The notes: generated from the letters alone by a model not told the origin. Shown: positions 1-8,185, counted from the first letter of the stretch. The stretch: 15,252 bases of DNA from an uncultured Eubacteriales bacterium (GCA_902796565.1 CADBPP010000109.1:1-15252), one strand, 5' to 3'. Program-made: numbers and translations.

Positions 1-36
1 CGAAGATGAAGTGCTCTTCGAAGATGAAGTGCTCTT
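1..36. repeat. 18-bp tandem repeat, two full copies, continuing past the edge
   Basis: The unit CGAAGATGAAGTGCTCTT is present at 1-18 and again, identical, at 19-36. A diverged copy-like stretch (CGAGGATGACGATG) starts at 37. On the minus strand each unit codes the hexapeptide KSTSSS in frame with the NYN/PIN-like gene. Because the array reaches base 1, its full copy number is unknown. Confidence 0.85.
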
Positions 37-501
37 CGAGGATGACGATGTACGTCTTGAAGAAGTCTGTTCCTTCTTTTCCTCCTCCTTGGGGGCGGAC
101 AGAAGCGCCACCGTGTCCTTCTTGAGATATCTGTCGATGGTGGGATACTCGAACACCACGTTCTTTCCGATGCGGTCGTTCCAGAAATCCAGCACATGCA
201 GGAAATCCCTGTCGGAACTGACTATCGTATAGTCGCAGGCGAAGGTGCCGTTCTCACTGATAAGGTATCCGAGGAAGCTTGAAAGCTGCATGTCCAGGGA
301 CTGTTTGCCCGCCTTGACATAGACGTATTCGATCTTCGGATTGAAAAATCCTTTTCTCAGCGTTTGGATGAACTCCATGCTGATCTTCTGCTGATTAACG
401 GAATAGAATACATATACCGTATCCCTCCGCTTGAGGGAGAAGAAGCCCTCCAGGCCTTTCTCCTTCACATTCTCGTAATCCACGAGGAAAAAGTGTCTCA
501 T
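1..501 (-). CDS. NYN/PIN-like domain protein, C-terminus cut off by window edge
   Basis: Seen: 167 codons from ATG at 501-499, preceded by GGAGAT about 5 nt upstream and open to the left edge, so the C-terminus is missing. The N-terminus MRHFFLVDYENVKEKGLEG has the hydrophobic strand plus D-x-E-N pattern of NYN/PIN-like nuclease folds (D8, E10, N11). A middle acidic residue lies in KQSLDMQLSSFLG (D70), and a later strand ends VSSDRDF (D97, D99). Together these could form the metal-binding acidic cluster of a PIN-fold RNase. After about residue 138 the protein becomes a charged and then Ser/Lys/Thr-rich tail with a repeated KSTSSS unit. Known of the family: PIN/NYN proteins are often RNases, but many members of this short PIN-like group are uncharacterised. 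It lies 69 nt downstream of a MATE gene on the same strand with no clear terminator between, so the two may be co-transcribed. Function beyond the fold is not assigned. Confidence 0.75.
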   Translation of the reverse strand, partial: MRHFFLVDYENVKEKGLEGFFSLKRRDTVYVFYSVNQQKISMEFIQTLRKGFFNPKIEYVYVKAGKQSLDMQLSSFLGYLISENGTFACDYTIVSSDRDFLHVLDFWNDRIGKNVVFEYPTIDRYLKKDTVALLSAPKEEEKKEQTSSRRTSSSSKSTSSSKSTSSS

Positions 502-570
502 AAAAATCTCCGTGTTTCTCTGCGAATCGCGCAGGAATAGTTATGCCGCGGATCCTGTATACGTGTGCTC

Positions 571-1941
571 TCACGCGGCAGGGGCGTGCTGTCTCAGGAG
601 CCTTCTTATCCTTACAGAGAACATCACGCTGAAGGATGCTCCGGCAGCGATCCAGGATGCTATGTAGATCCATGTGATGCACTCTATGGTCCCGAAACGG
701 GGCAGTATGAACCATATGGACAGGACCCTGAGAAGACAGATGCTGGTAAGGGTCGTTATCATCGGCCTCACTGTGTCCCCCATGCCGCAGCTGGCTCCCG
801 AGAAGCCCTCGGCAAAGGAGTAAAAGAAGTAGAACGGGCACATCATCCTGGATATGTGCACCACAAGGGGCATGATGTCGTCCGCGTCCGAGGCGGATAT
901 GAACCACCTGCCGATGGTGTCTATGCCCGCGTAGATCACGAGGCTCACGAATGCCACCGCTGCAGCCGACATCAGAGTGCCTGTAACAGCGCCCTTTTTC
1001 ACTCTGTTCCACTTCCCTGCCCCGATGTTCTGGGCGGTGTAGGTGGTAAGGGCCGGAGACATGGAATCGGCGATGAGCCAGATGAGCATGTCGGCCTTGC
1101 CCACGATGCTCCAGGCGGCGATCACGTCGGTGCCCATGGCGTTGACGCTGGCATGGATGATGGAATTGGCGATGGGGAAAAGCATGCTCTGTATCCCCAG
1201 GGGAAGACCCTTTTTAAGCATCATCCCCAGCTTTGAGACGGACATCTTCTCCCTGAAGGCCGACGCCAGACCGCCCTGTGTGATACGGTCGAGAAGGACG
1301 ATCATCGCGGCGGCGCTGATGGCCTGAGCCGCCACGGTGGCGGCTGCGGCTCCCGCCACTCCCATGTGAAGCACACCCACAAGCAGGAGGTCGCCCGCGA
1401 TGTTGACCGCGCTGCACAGGATCAGTACGTACAGCGGCCTTCTGGTATCACCGGTGGCCCTGAGGACACCCGCTCCCATGTTGTAGATGACCATGGCCCA
1501 CATCCCCGAAAAGAAGATACGGCTGTACAGACTGCTTTGGGAAAGGATCTCCTCCGGCACCTTCATAACGCTCATCAGCCACGGGGTCAGGATGACGCCT
1601 CCTGCAGAGAACACGAGCCCCAGGGCCGCGGCCACGCTCAGGGCGGCCCTGACGCAGCGGCGGAGCTCCTCAGCGTTCTGCGCTCCGTAGGCGGCGGAGA
1701 TCAGGATGGTGGCCCCTGCGGACAGGCCGCTCATGAAGTTCAGCGGGAACTTGAAGAGAGTATATATCGCGTTGATGGACGCGAGGCCCGCCTTGCCGGT
1801 GAACTGTCCCACTATGACGGAGTCCGTCACGGTATAGAGCTGCTGGATGAGGCTGCCCAGCATCATCGGCAGCACGAATGCAACGATGGCTTTGGTTATA
1901 TCCCCGGAAGTGAGGCTGTACTTATTCTGTTTCGATGTCAT
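571..1941 (-). CDS. MATE family efflux transporter (first of three)
   Basis: A 456-residue integral membrane protein of the MATE family, in which cation-coupled transporters export drugs or metabolites across the cytoplasmic membrane. Seen: a hydrophobic protein with about 12 membrane spans and the family N-terminus (SLTSGDITKAIVAFVLPMM, then QQLYTVTDSVIVGQF). The second half repeats this architecture (LKKGLPLGIQSMLFPIANSI), as expected for the two six-helix lobes. Length is normal. Start choice: ATG at 1941 gives the usual MTSKQNKYSLTSG start and has GGAGG upstream, though 13 nt away. The longer option at 1971 has no ribosome binding site and would translate the GGAGG region itself. It is divergent from the next MATE gene. 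Only a weak promoter candidate is visible (TTATGA, 18 nt, TAAAAT on the minus strand, about 2061-2032). The substrate cannot be told from sequence. Confidence 0.9.
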   Translation of the reverse strand: MTSKQNKYSLTSGDITKAIVAFVLPMMLGSLIQQLYTVTDSVIVGQFTGKAGLASINAIYTLFKFPLNFMSGLSAGATILISAAYGAQNAEELRRCVRAALSVAAALGLVFSAGGVILTPWLMSVMKVPEEILSQSSLYSRIFFSGMWAMVIYNMGAGVLRATGDTRRPLYVLILCSAVNIAGDLLLVGVLHMGVAGAAAATVAAQAISAAAMIVLLDRITQGGLASAFREKMSVSKLGMMLKKGLPLGIQSMLFPIANSIIHASVNAMGTDVIAAWSIVGKADMLIWLIADSMSPALTTYTAQNIGAGKWNRVKKGAVTGTLMSAAAVAFVSLVIYAGIDTIGRWFISASDADDIMPLVVHISRMMCPFYFFYSFAEGFSGASCGMGDTVRPMITTLTSICLLRVLSIWFILPRFGTIECITWIYIASWIAAGASFSVMFSVRIRRLLRQHAPAA

Positions 1942-2091
1942 AAAGTGTGGATGTCCTCCGGTAATCTTCATTCTGTACCGGTAAGGAGCCGAAAGATGCC
2001 TTCGGGGGACACGCTGCGGCTCAACTTAATTATTTTACCATCAATCCGCGATATTTCATAATGCGGTGCTGCCCTATTATCCCTAAAAACA

Positions 2092-2120
2092 TTCATACGT
2101 CCGGTGCATTGTGCTATAAT
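2092..2120 (+). promoter_or_regulatory. Sigma-A type promoter of the second MATE gene
   Basis: TTCATA at 2092-2097, a 17-nt spacer, and perfect TATAAT at 2115-2120 preceded by TGC (extended -10). The predicted transcription start is near 2127, just before the GGAGAAAA ribosome binding site at 2141. This rules out the longer in-frame start at 2104. Confidence 0.75.
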
Positions 2121-2148
2121 CCTTAATCAGTATGTTTCATGGAGAAAA

Positions 2149-3552
2149 ATGATGACGGAAAGCTTCAGGGAAAAGTTCATAGGAAACAGGGCCTTCTACA
2201 GAAGGCTCATGATACTGGTGGCGCCGATAATAGTCCAGCAGGGCATCACCAGCTTCGTCAATCTATTGGACAACGTCATGGTGGGCGGTCTCGGGACCGA
2301 ATCCATCAGCGCCGTTGCCATCGTGAACCAGATTCTCATGGTCTTCAACCTTGCCTTATTCGGAGGACTGTCGGGAGCGTCCATCTTCGGGGCCCAGTTC
2401 TTCGGAAAGGGAGACTACGAGGGGATGAAAAGCACCTTCCGCTTCCGTCTTATCCTGGGGATCGTCCTCACCGCCGCCGCCATCCTCGTATGCCTGTCCT
2501 TCGGTGAATACTTCATCTCGGGCTTTCTTTCCGAAAGCGCGGACGGAGGGGACCTTGTCCTCGCGATGGAAAGAGCCGGATCCTACATGGCCATAATGGT
2601 GTTCGGCATGGTTCCCTTCATGCTGGTGCAGTGCATTACCGGTATGCTCCGGGAGTCCGGAGAGACCTTCGTTCCCATGGTGGCCAGCATCAGCGCCATA
2701 TTCATAAACCTGGTATTGAACTACGCCCTCATCTTCGGACATTTCGGCCTTCCCAGGCTGGAGGTCAGGGGCGCCGCCATCGCCACGGTGACCGCCAGGA
2801 TCGCGGAATTCCTTATAGTTTCCGTATGGGCCTTCACCCACACCGACCGCTGTCCCTTCTTCAAAGGGGCCCTCAGAAGTCTCTACGTGCCCGGGAAGCT
2901 TACGAAAAGCATCATAAAGGTGGGCTTCCCCCTGTTCGTCAACGAATTCCTGTGGAGCCTCGGCATGACTGTGATCAACCAGTGCTATTCCACCAGGGGG
3001 CTCTCATCCGTGGCCGCGGTGAACATAACCATGACCATCTCGAATCTTTTCGCCATAGTCATGATGTCTTCGGGCTCCGCCATATCCATCATGGTGGGAC
3101 AGGCCCTCGGCAGCGGGGACAAGAAAGCGGCGAGGGATCTGGACACGAAGCTCATCTTCACAGCCTTCGTTGCCAACACCATTGTGGCGGCGGTGCTCTT
3201 CGCCTTCTCGGGAGCGATACCCAAACTGTACAACGTGGACGATGCCGTAAGGCACCTGGCCTCATCCCTCTTGAGGCTCGAGGCGCTGTACTTCCCCATG
3301 GGCGCGGTCATCAACGCCGTGTACTTCACCATCCGTTCCGGAGGAAAGACCTTCATAACCTTCCTCTTCGACAGCTTCTATACCTGGGTGGTGCCGGTGA
3401 GCCTCGCCTACTGTCTGGCCCACTTCACGGATCTCGGCGTATTCACCATGTTCCTGATGGTCAGGGGCATCGACATCATAAAGTTGGTGATAGGACTGGT
3501 GATGCTGAAAAGGGACTTCTGGCTGAACGACATGGTCCACGACATGAACTAG
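2149..3552 (+). CDS. MATE family efflux transporter (second of three)
   Basis: A 467-residue multidrug/metabolite MATE exporter of the cytoplasmic membrane. Seen: about 12 hydrophobic spans, an N-terminal lobe with LVAPIIVQQGITSFVNLLDN and VMVGGLGTESISAVAI, and a second-lobe start IKVGFPLFVNEFLWSLGMTV with VAAVNITMTISNLF. The pattern is typical of the clostridial MATE branch that begins with a short charged segment (MMTESFREKFIGNRAFYRR). Start choice: tandem ATG codons at 2149 and 2152 follow GGAG at 2141 by 4 and 7 nt, so initiation may be at either. An in-frame ATG at 2104 lies upstream of the -10 and is rejected. It is divergent from the first MATE gene and monocistronic, with a strong terminator after it. 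It differs from the neighbouring MATE throughout, so it is not a fresh duplicate. Substrate unknown. Confidence 0.92.
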   Translation: MMTESFREKFIGNRAFYRRLMILVAPIIVQQGITSFVNLLDNVMVGGLGTESISAVAIVNQILMVFNLALFGGLSGASIFGAQFFGKGDYEGMKSTFRFRLILGIVLTAAAILVCLSFGEYFISGFLSESADGGDLVLAMERAGSYMAIMVFGMVPFMLVQCITGMLRESGETFVPMVASISAIFINLVLNYALIFGHFGLPRLEVRGAAIATVTARIAEFLIVSVWAFTHTDRCPFFKGALRSLYVPGKLTKSIIKVGFPLFVNEFLWSLGMTVINQCYSTRGLSSVAAVNITMTISNLFAIVMMSSGSAISIMVGQALGSGDKKAARDLDTKLIFTAFVANTIVAAVLFAFSGAIPKLYNVDDAVRHLASSLLRLEALYFPMGAVINAVYFTIRSGGKTFITFLFDSFYTWVVPVSLAYCLAHFTDLGVFTMFLMVRGIDIIKLVIGLVMLKRDFWLNDMVHDMN

Positions 3553-3579
3553 TTCCGGAACCGGCAGGCTGAAGAACGG

Positions 3580-3603
3580 GCGGGGCAAAAGCCCCGCTTT
3601 TTT
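3580..3603 (+). terminator. Intrinsic terminator of the second MATE gene
   Basis: Perfect 7-bp stem GCGGGGC / GCCCCGC with loop AAAA, followed directly by six T. It lies 27 nt after the MATE stop codon. Confidence 0.93.
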
Positions 3604-3645
3604 CGTATCGTCCGGGGAAACTTCAGGCCGCCTCCCCCGGGAAGG

Positions 3646-3668
3646 CCTCCTCAGGGAGGATGTTTTTT
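3646..3668 (+). terminator. Second, weaker terminator-like hairpin
   Basis: CCTCC-TCAG-GGAGG followed by ATG and six T (3663-3668). Upstream bases can also pair (AGGCC at 3625 with GGCCT at 3644), so alternative folds exist. It is probably a back-up terminator isolating the polyphosphate genes from the MATE gene. The stem is short, hence moderate confidence. Confidence 0.5.
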
Positions 3669-3707
3669 CACGTTGAAGTCATTTTATACGTCACTTGTCG
3701 CATAACA

Positions 3708-3716
3708 TGGTATAAT
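3708..3716 (+). promoter_or_regulatory. Extended -10 promoter of the polyphosphate operon
   Basis: TGG followed by perfect TATAAT (3711-3716). The -35 region at normal spacing (ACGTCA, 3688-3693) is poor, so the promoter would rely on the extended -10. Predicted +1 is near 3723, giving a leader of about 30 nt before ATG 3753 with GGAGG at 3740-3744. Confidence 0.65.
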
Positions 3717-3752
3717 GGTTTAATGATAATTATTTCTTCGGAGGATATATAT

Positions 3753-5225
3753 ATGCTTAAAGATCACATATTCGAGGATGACGGCCTTTCCAAGGAAGAA
3801 CGCAAGGAAAAGATCTCCGAGCTGCAGGATTACCTGAGCGGGAACCTTCAGAGGCTCACCACGGAAAAGCTGCCCGTACTCGTTCTGGTGGAAGGTTATT
3901 CCGCTGCGGGCAAGGGCACCCTCATCAACAAGCTCATCAGCGAGATAGACCCGCGTTACTGCACGGTGTTCAATTACGAGGCCCTTCCCATAGAGGAAAG
4001 AAGATATCCCTACCTGCATCCCTTCTTCTGCGCCCTGCCCGAGGAGGGCAAGATCCAGTTCATGGATCTGGGCTGGATGGAAGACGCTGTCAGGAACCGT
4101 CTTTCCGGTGACTGGGACGCCAGAAGATACCGTCAGAACGTTCTGAGCGCCAGAAGGTTCGAGCGCCAGCTGAAGAACAACGGATATCTGGTCATAAAGC
4201 TGTTCATGGCCATAGACCGCGAGACCCAGAAGGAGCGCCTTGACAATCTGAGGAAAAAGGAGAGCACCGCGTGGAGGGTCGACGCCCATGACCTGAGGCA
4301 GAACGTCAAGTTCGATGAAGTGACGAAGGCCTACGACGACTTCATGCAGGAGACCGGGGAGAGCTTCCCCTGGCACATTCTGGACGGATCAAACTCCTCC
4401 AAGGCAAGCTACAACGCTTTCAGGATCATCACGGACGCCATCAGGGACACTTTCGCCTCCGGAAAGTACAACGGAGCTCCCTATGAAGAGGAATTCCCCC
4501 TGGTGGAGATGCCCAAACTCAAAGATGTGGATCTGAGCCTCAGCCTGACCCAGGAAGAATACAAGAAGGAGCTCAAGAGGCTCCAGGACAGCATAGAGCA
4601 GCTGCAGTACAAGATCAAGAGAAAGAACATACCCGTGATCATAGCATACGAGGGATGGGACGCCGCAGGAAAGGGCGGCAACATCAAGAGGCTCGCCTAT
4701 CCTCTGGATCCCAGAGGCATGAAGGTCCATCCCATCGGATCTCCCGAGCCCCATGAGAAGGCAAGACATTTCCTGTACAGGTTCTACACCCGCCTGCCGG
4801 AGACCGGATGCTTCGCCATTTTCGACCGTACCTGGTACGGCAGGGTCATGGTGGAAAGGCTCGAGGGCTTCTGCACCGAGAACGACTGGAAGAGGGCCTA
4901 CAACGAGATCAACGAGTTCGAAGAGGACATGGTCAACTGGGGAGCCCTGGTACTGAAGTTCTGGATCGACATCGACAGCGACACCCAGCTGCAGCGTTTC
5001 CAGGACAGGCAGAACACCCCAGAAAAGCAGTGGAAGATCACGGACGAAGACTGGCGCAACAGGGACAAATGGGACCAGTACGAGGTGGCGGTGGACGAGA
5101 TGCTCGAAAAGACATCCACGAAGTTCGCTCCCTGGCACATCATAGAGTCCGTTGACAAGAAGTACGCCAGGATCAAGGTCCTCAGGATAGTCGAGGAAGC
5201 TCTCACCAAGGCACTTAACAAGTAA
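3753..5225 (+). CDS. pap: Two-domain PPK2: polyphosphate:AMP phosphotransferase
   Basis: A cytoplasmic enzyme predicted to transfer phosphate from polyphosphate to AMP, giving ADP. Seen: 490 residues forming two fused PPK2 domains. The first has a Walker A loop GYSAAGKGT at about 48-56. The second has GWDAAGKGG at about 301-309, the DPRG segment near 319, and the FDRTWYGR / ERLEGFC catalytic and lid motif at about 357-374. The first domain keeps the P-loop but shows no DR-x-WYGR at the matching place (it reads FMDLGWMEDAV), so catalysis is probably in the C-terminal domain, as known for two-domain PAP enzymes. Length fits the class II two-domain form. Start choice: ATG 3753 has GGAGG 8 nt upstream; an ATG 93 nt earlier lies upstream of the promoter -10 and is rejected. 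The ppk1 gene follows 68 nt downstream, supporting a shared role in polyphosphate and nucleotide energy balance. Confidence 0.93.
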   Translation: MLKDHIFEDDGLSKEERKEKISELQDYLSGNLQRLTTEKLPVLVLVEGYSAAGKGTLINKLISEIDPRYCTVFNYEALPIEERRYPYLHPFFCALPEEGKIQFMDLGWMEDAVRNRLSGDWDARRYRQNVLSARRFERQLKNNGYLVIKLFMAIDRETQKERLDNLRKKESTAWRVDAHDLRQNVKFDEVTKAYDDFMQETGESFPWHILDGSNSSKASYNAFRIITDAIRDTFASGKYNGAPYEEEFPLVEMPKLKDVDLSLSLTQEEYKKELKRLQDSIEQLQYKIKRKNIPVIIAYEGWDAAGKGGNIKRLAYPLDPRGMKVHPIGSPEPHEKARHFLYRFYTRLPETGCFAIFDRTWYGRVMVERLEGFCTENDWKRAYNEINEFEEDMVNWGALVLKFWIDIDSDTQLQRFQDRQNTPEKQWKITDEDWRNRDKWDQYEVAVDEMLEKTSTKFAPWHIIESVDKKYARIKVLRIVEEALTKALNK

Positions 5226-5235
5226 ACAAGTCAGA

Positions 5236-5259
5236 ACTGCCGGGCGAACTCCCGGCAGT
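5236..5259 (+). terminator. GC-rich intercistronic hairpin between pap and ppk
   Basis: Perfect 9-bp stem ACTGCCGGG / CCCGGCAGT with loop CGAACT. It is followed by CTTCAAATAA, not a T-run. It may be a leaky terminator or an RNA-stability/processing hairpin. No promoter is obvious between it and ppk, so read-through is likely needed. Confidence 0.5.
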
Positions 5260-5293
5260 CTTCAAATAATCACAAACGAAAGGAATAAACACC

Positions 5294-7393
5294 ATGGTCA
5301 TAGATCCTTCAGATCACTCCTGCTTCATATGCAGGGAACTGTCATGGCTCAAGTTCAACCTCAGAGTACTGGAACAGGCTGCGGACCGCAACGTTCCGGT
5401 GCTGGAAAGACTTAAATTCCTGGGCATATATTATTCGAATCTGGATGAATTCTTCATGGTCCGCGTCGGATCCATAACCCACCGCAGCGAGATGCTGCCG
5501 GAGGTCACTGACATCAAGACGGGCTGGACCGCCGACACCCAGCTGAAAAACATCTTCAGGGAAGTACGCGCCCAACAGTCCAGGGCGGAGGAGACCTACC
5601 GCAAGATAGCGAAGGCCCTGAAGGAATCCGGAATAGAGATAGTGGATTTCAAGCATATCTCCAAGGTGGACGAGAGCATCGCGAAGAAGATCTTCGCGGA
5701 GGTAAGACCCATGCTCTCCCCCAACATCGTGGACAGCCAGCATCCCTGGCCCTTCCTGGGCAACCTGGAGGAATACACCGCGGTGATGCTGGGAAGCGAC
5801 GACAAGGCAAAGATCGGTATAATCTCCCACTACAGACTGCCGGCTTTCAGAGTGTACGAGGCCAACGACGTACAGAAGATCTTCGTCATGTCCGAGCTGG
5901 TCAAGCATTTTGCTCCCCAGCTGTTCAAGCGCTACGCGGTGAAGGACACAGTGACCCTGAGGGTGACCCGAAACGCAGACATCTTCGCAGATGACAGCGT
6001 CAACGTCGACAGCTGGGCGGATGACGATTTCAGAAAGAGCATGGAGGTCATGCTGAAGAAAAGGAAGAGGATGATGCCCGTCAGGCTTCAGATCTGCGGC
6101 AGCCCCTCCCAGAAGATGCTGGAGATCCTGCAGAACAAGCTGCCCATCAGCGAGCGAAACATCTTCACCTCTGCGGTGCCCTTCTCCATCTCCTTCTCGT
6201 CCCTGGTAAAGAGCTCCCCGGGCATGAAATACGTGCCCAGGACCCCTTCCAGGAACGTGCATCTGAAAAAGGGCGAATTCTTCAGATACCTGAAGGAGCA
6301 CGACCTGATGCTCTCATTCCCGTACCAGAGCATCACCCCCTTCATAGATATGCTCTATGAAGCGGCGGACGATCCCGACGTGGTCTCCATAAAGATCACT
6401 CTTTACCGCCTGGCCTCCAGCAGCAAGCTGGCAGCGGCCCTGGCTTACGCCGCTGACCAGGGAAAGCATGTGGAATGCATGCTGGAACTGAGGGCCCGCT
6501 TCGACGAACAGAACAACATCGACTACAGCGAGATGCTGCAGGAAGCTGGATGCACGGTCTTCTACGGTCTGAAGAACTACAAGGTGCACTGCAAGGTGTG
6601 CTCCATCGTACGCAAGACCCAGAGCGGAGTGGAATACTTCACCCAGATCGGCACCGGCAACTACAACGAGGTCACCAGCGAACAGTACTGCGACCTGTCC
6701 CTCATCACCAGCGATGAATCCGTGGGAAAGGACGCCTGCGCCCTGTTCGACGCCCTGGCCACCGGAGAGATCCCGGATGCGGGCAACACCCTTCTCATCG
6801 CTCCCGCCGGATTCAAGAGCAGGATCCTGGAACTGATGGAAGGCCAGAGGCTCCTCGGCAGCGACGGACGCATCTCCATAAAGGTGAACTCCCTGAACGA
6901 CTACGACATCATGACGAAGCTCATCGAATGCTCCCAGGCAGGAGTCAAGATAGAGCTCTTCATCAGGGGCATCTGCTGCATCCGTCCCGGCATAGAGGGC
7001 ATGAGCGAGAACATCACCGTAAAGAGCGTCGTGGGCAGATATCTGGAGCACTCCAGGATCTTCATCTTCGGCATGGGAAAGGACGTTGTCGTATACATGG
7101 GCAGCGGGGATCTTCTGAACCGCAACACCGAGAGAAGGGTCGAGGTGTTCGTCCCCGTCAGGACCAGGGACACTCTGACCGACATATATACCGTCATGAG
7201 GGATTTCCGGGACGATTCCGTCACCGGATGGCTGATGAACTCCGACGGGGACTACACGAAGGACACCCAGGCTGTGGGCGGCGCGAGCCACGATACCCTT
7301 TACAGCTACTTCTCTTCAAGGTTCGTGGATCCGGATCCCGAGAACGTCCCGACCTCGTTCATGGACAGGCTTAAGGCACTTTTCAGAAAATAA
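5294..7393 (+). CDS. ppk: Polyphosphate kinase 1
   Basis: Catalyses reversible transfer of the ATP gamma-phosphate to growing polyphosphate. Seen: 699 residues, normal for PPK1. The N-terminal domain opens with the hallmark RELSWLKFNLRVLEQA and the YSNLDEFFMVRVG segment (about 48-59). The two phospholipase-D-like catalytic domains follow. H432 in NYKVHCKV is the expected autophosphorylated histidine, next to the GTGNYNE motif (453-459). H586 in YLEHSRIFIF is the second conserved histidine. The linking ITLYRLAS segment is near 368-375. Start: ATG 5294 with AAAGGA 9 nt upstream. It lies downstream of pap and upstream of a class I GATase-fold hydrolase, all on the plus strand. PPK1 makes polyphosphate and PAP spends it on AMP, so the pair can buffer energy and phosphate. 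No key residue is missing. Confidence 0.97.
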   Translation: MVIDPSDHSCFICRELSWLKFNLRVLEQAADRNVPVLERLKFLGIYYSNLDEFFMVRVGSITHRSEMLPEVTDIKTGWTADTQLKNIFREVRAQQSRAEETYRKIAKALKESGIEIVDFKHISKVDESIAKKIFAEVRPMLSPNIVDSQHPWPFLGNLEEYTAVMLGSDDKAKIGIISHYRLPAFRVYEANDVQKIFVMSELVKHFAPQLFKRYAVKDTVTLRVTRNADIFADDSVNVDSWADDDFRKSMEVMLKKRKRMMPVRLQICGSPSQKMLEILQNKLPISERNIFTSAVPFSISFSSLVKSSPGMKYVPRTPSRNVHLKKGEFFRYLKEHDLMLSFPYQSITPFIDMLYEAADDPDVVSIKITLYRLASSSKLAAALAYAADQGKHVECMLELRARFDEQNNIDYSEMLQEAGCTVFYGLKNYKVHCKVCSIVRKTQSGVEYFTQIGTGNYNEVTSEQYCDLSLITSDESVGKDACALFDALATGEIPDAGNTLLIAPAGFKSRILELMEGQRLLGSDGRISIKVNSLNDYDIMTKLIECSQAGVKIELFIRGICCIRPGIEGMSENITVKSVVGRYLEHSRIFIFGMGKDVVVYMGSGDLLNRNTERRVEVFVPVRTRDTLTDIYTVMRDFRDDSVTGWLMNSDGDYTKDTQAVGGASHDTLYSYFSSRFVDPDPENVPTSFMDRLKALFRK

Positions 7394-7398
7394 CAAAC

Positions 7399-7427
7399 GG
7401 GCCGGCAGTGATCCGGCCCTGTCTTTA
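7399..7427 (+). terminator. Hairpin after ppk, weak terminator
   Basis: Perfect 7-bp stem GGGCCGG / CCGGCCC (7399-7405 with 7413-7419), loop CAGTGAT, then TGTCTTTA. The T-tract is interrupted, so termination is probably partial and the next gene, 20 nt on, may be read through from the polyphosphate promoter. Confidence 0.6.
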
Positions 7428-7438
7428 CGGAGGAAGAT

Positions 7439-8146
7439 ATGAAAAGACCCATTATCGGACTGAGCGCCAACACTTCGGATGACGGTCTGAGGATAGATAT
7501 ACGGAAAAACTATCCGGAGAGCATCCTGCTCGCCGGAGGGATTCCGGTGATACTCCCCCACCCCTGCAGCGGAGATGATGCCCGCCTCCTGGCTGAGGAG
7601 CTCGACGGCATCCTCTTTACCGGAGGCGGTGACGCAGACCCGGTATTGTACGGTGAGGAAAAGCTCCCTCAGTGCCACGAGCCCGACCATGACCGGGACA
7701 GCTTCGAGCTGGAGCTCTTCAGAGCGGCAAGGGAACTGGGCAGACCCATCCTCGGCATCTGCCGGGGCTGCCAGCTGATAAACGTCGCCATGGGGGGCAC
7801 TCTCGTGCAGGACATCCCTTCACAGCGGCCAGACGCAGTGCCCCATTATCAGAGCCGGGATGGTACCAACACGTTCCACAGCGTGAATATCACCGAAGGC
7901 AGCCTGCTTCACGGCATCATCGGAAAGGACCTGATAGAAGTGAACAGCTTCCATCACCAGGCTGTCCGGGACCCGGCTCCGGGCCTTGCGGTCTCGGCCT
8001 TTGCCCCCGACGGGATCATCGAAGCAGTCGAAGGCACCGAAGGCAGCTTTCTTCTCGGAGTGCAGTGGCATCCCGAATACATGAGCCGGATAAGGGAAGA
8101 CATGCTGGGGATCTTCAAGGCGTTTATTAAAGAGGCACAAAAATAG
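7439..8146 (+). CDS. PuuD-like gamma-glutamyl hydrolase (class I GATase fold, peptidase C26)
   Basis: A predicted cytoplasmic hydrolase of gamma-glutamyl amide bonds; the family includes gamma-glutamyl-GABA hydrolase of putrescine breakdown. Seen: 235 residues, normal length. The nucleophile elbow GICRGCQ has Cys108. The C-terminal catalytic pair is in VQWHPEY (His211, Glu213). The TGGGDADP segment (about 61-68) and the NSFHHQAV segment (about 169-176) are typical of this family. GGAGG lies 5 nt before ATG 7439. No other putrescine-pathway gene is in view, so the natural substrate is unclear; roles on other gamma-glutamyl compounds or in cell-wall/peptide turnover remain possible. It sits behind ppk across a weak hairpin and may belong to the polyphosphate transcript. 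Confidence 0.88.
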   Translation: MKRPIIGLSANTSDDGLRIDIRKNYPESILLAGGIPVILPHPCSGDDARLLAEELDGILFTGGGDADPVLYGEEKLPQCHEPDHDRDSFELELFRAARELGRPILGICRGCQLINVAMGGTLVQDIPSQRPDAVPHYQSRDGTNTFHSVNITEGSLLHGIIGKDLIEVNSFHHQAVRDPAPGLAVSAFAPDGIIEAVEGTEGSFLLGVQWHPEYMSRIREDMLGIFKAFIKEAQK

Positions 8147-8169
8147 CACGGTCGCCCGTGCTGTTTTTT
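8145..8169. terminator. Bidirectional terminator between convergent genes
   Basis: Stem AGCACGG / CCGTGCT (8145-8151 with 8156-8162), loop TCGC. On the plus strand it is followed by GTTTTTT (7 nt). Read on the minus strand it is followed by ATTTTTG. It can therefore stop both the hydrolase transcript and the convergent lipoprotein transcript. It overlaps the hydrolase stop codon. Confidence 0.9.
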
Positions 8170-8185
8170 CTTTGGCTGAGAATTA

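Noticed and set aside
2104..2148. Longer N-terminus for the second MATE protein
   Set aside because: The ATG at 2104 lies upstream of the -10 at 2115, so it cannot be in the transcript; the GGAG at 2141 fits the ATG at 2149/2152.
1972..2148. Imperfect palindrome CCGCGAT...AATGCGG (2046-2066) between divergent MATE genes as a shared operator
   Set aside because: Only four terminal base pairs are sound and it does not overlap the plus-strand promoter; too weak to call.
2631..3572. 313-codon open frame on the plus strand inside the second MATE gene
   Set aside because: Arg/His/Gly-rich translation with no domain, in a shifted frame of a clear transporter gene.
3660..3752. Longer N-terminus for PAP
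   Set aside because: It would start before the TATAAT at 3711 and lacks a ribosome binding site, while ATG 3753 has GGAGG at ideal spacing.
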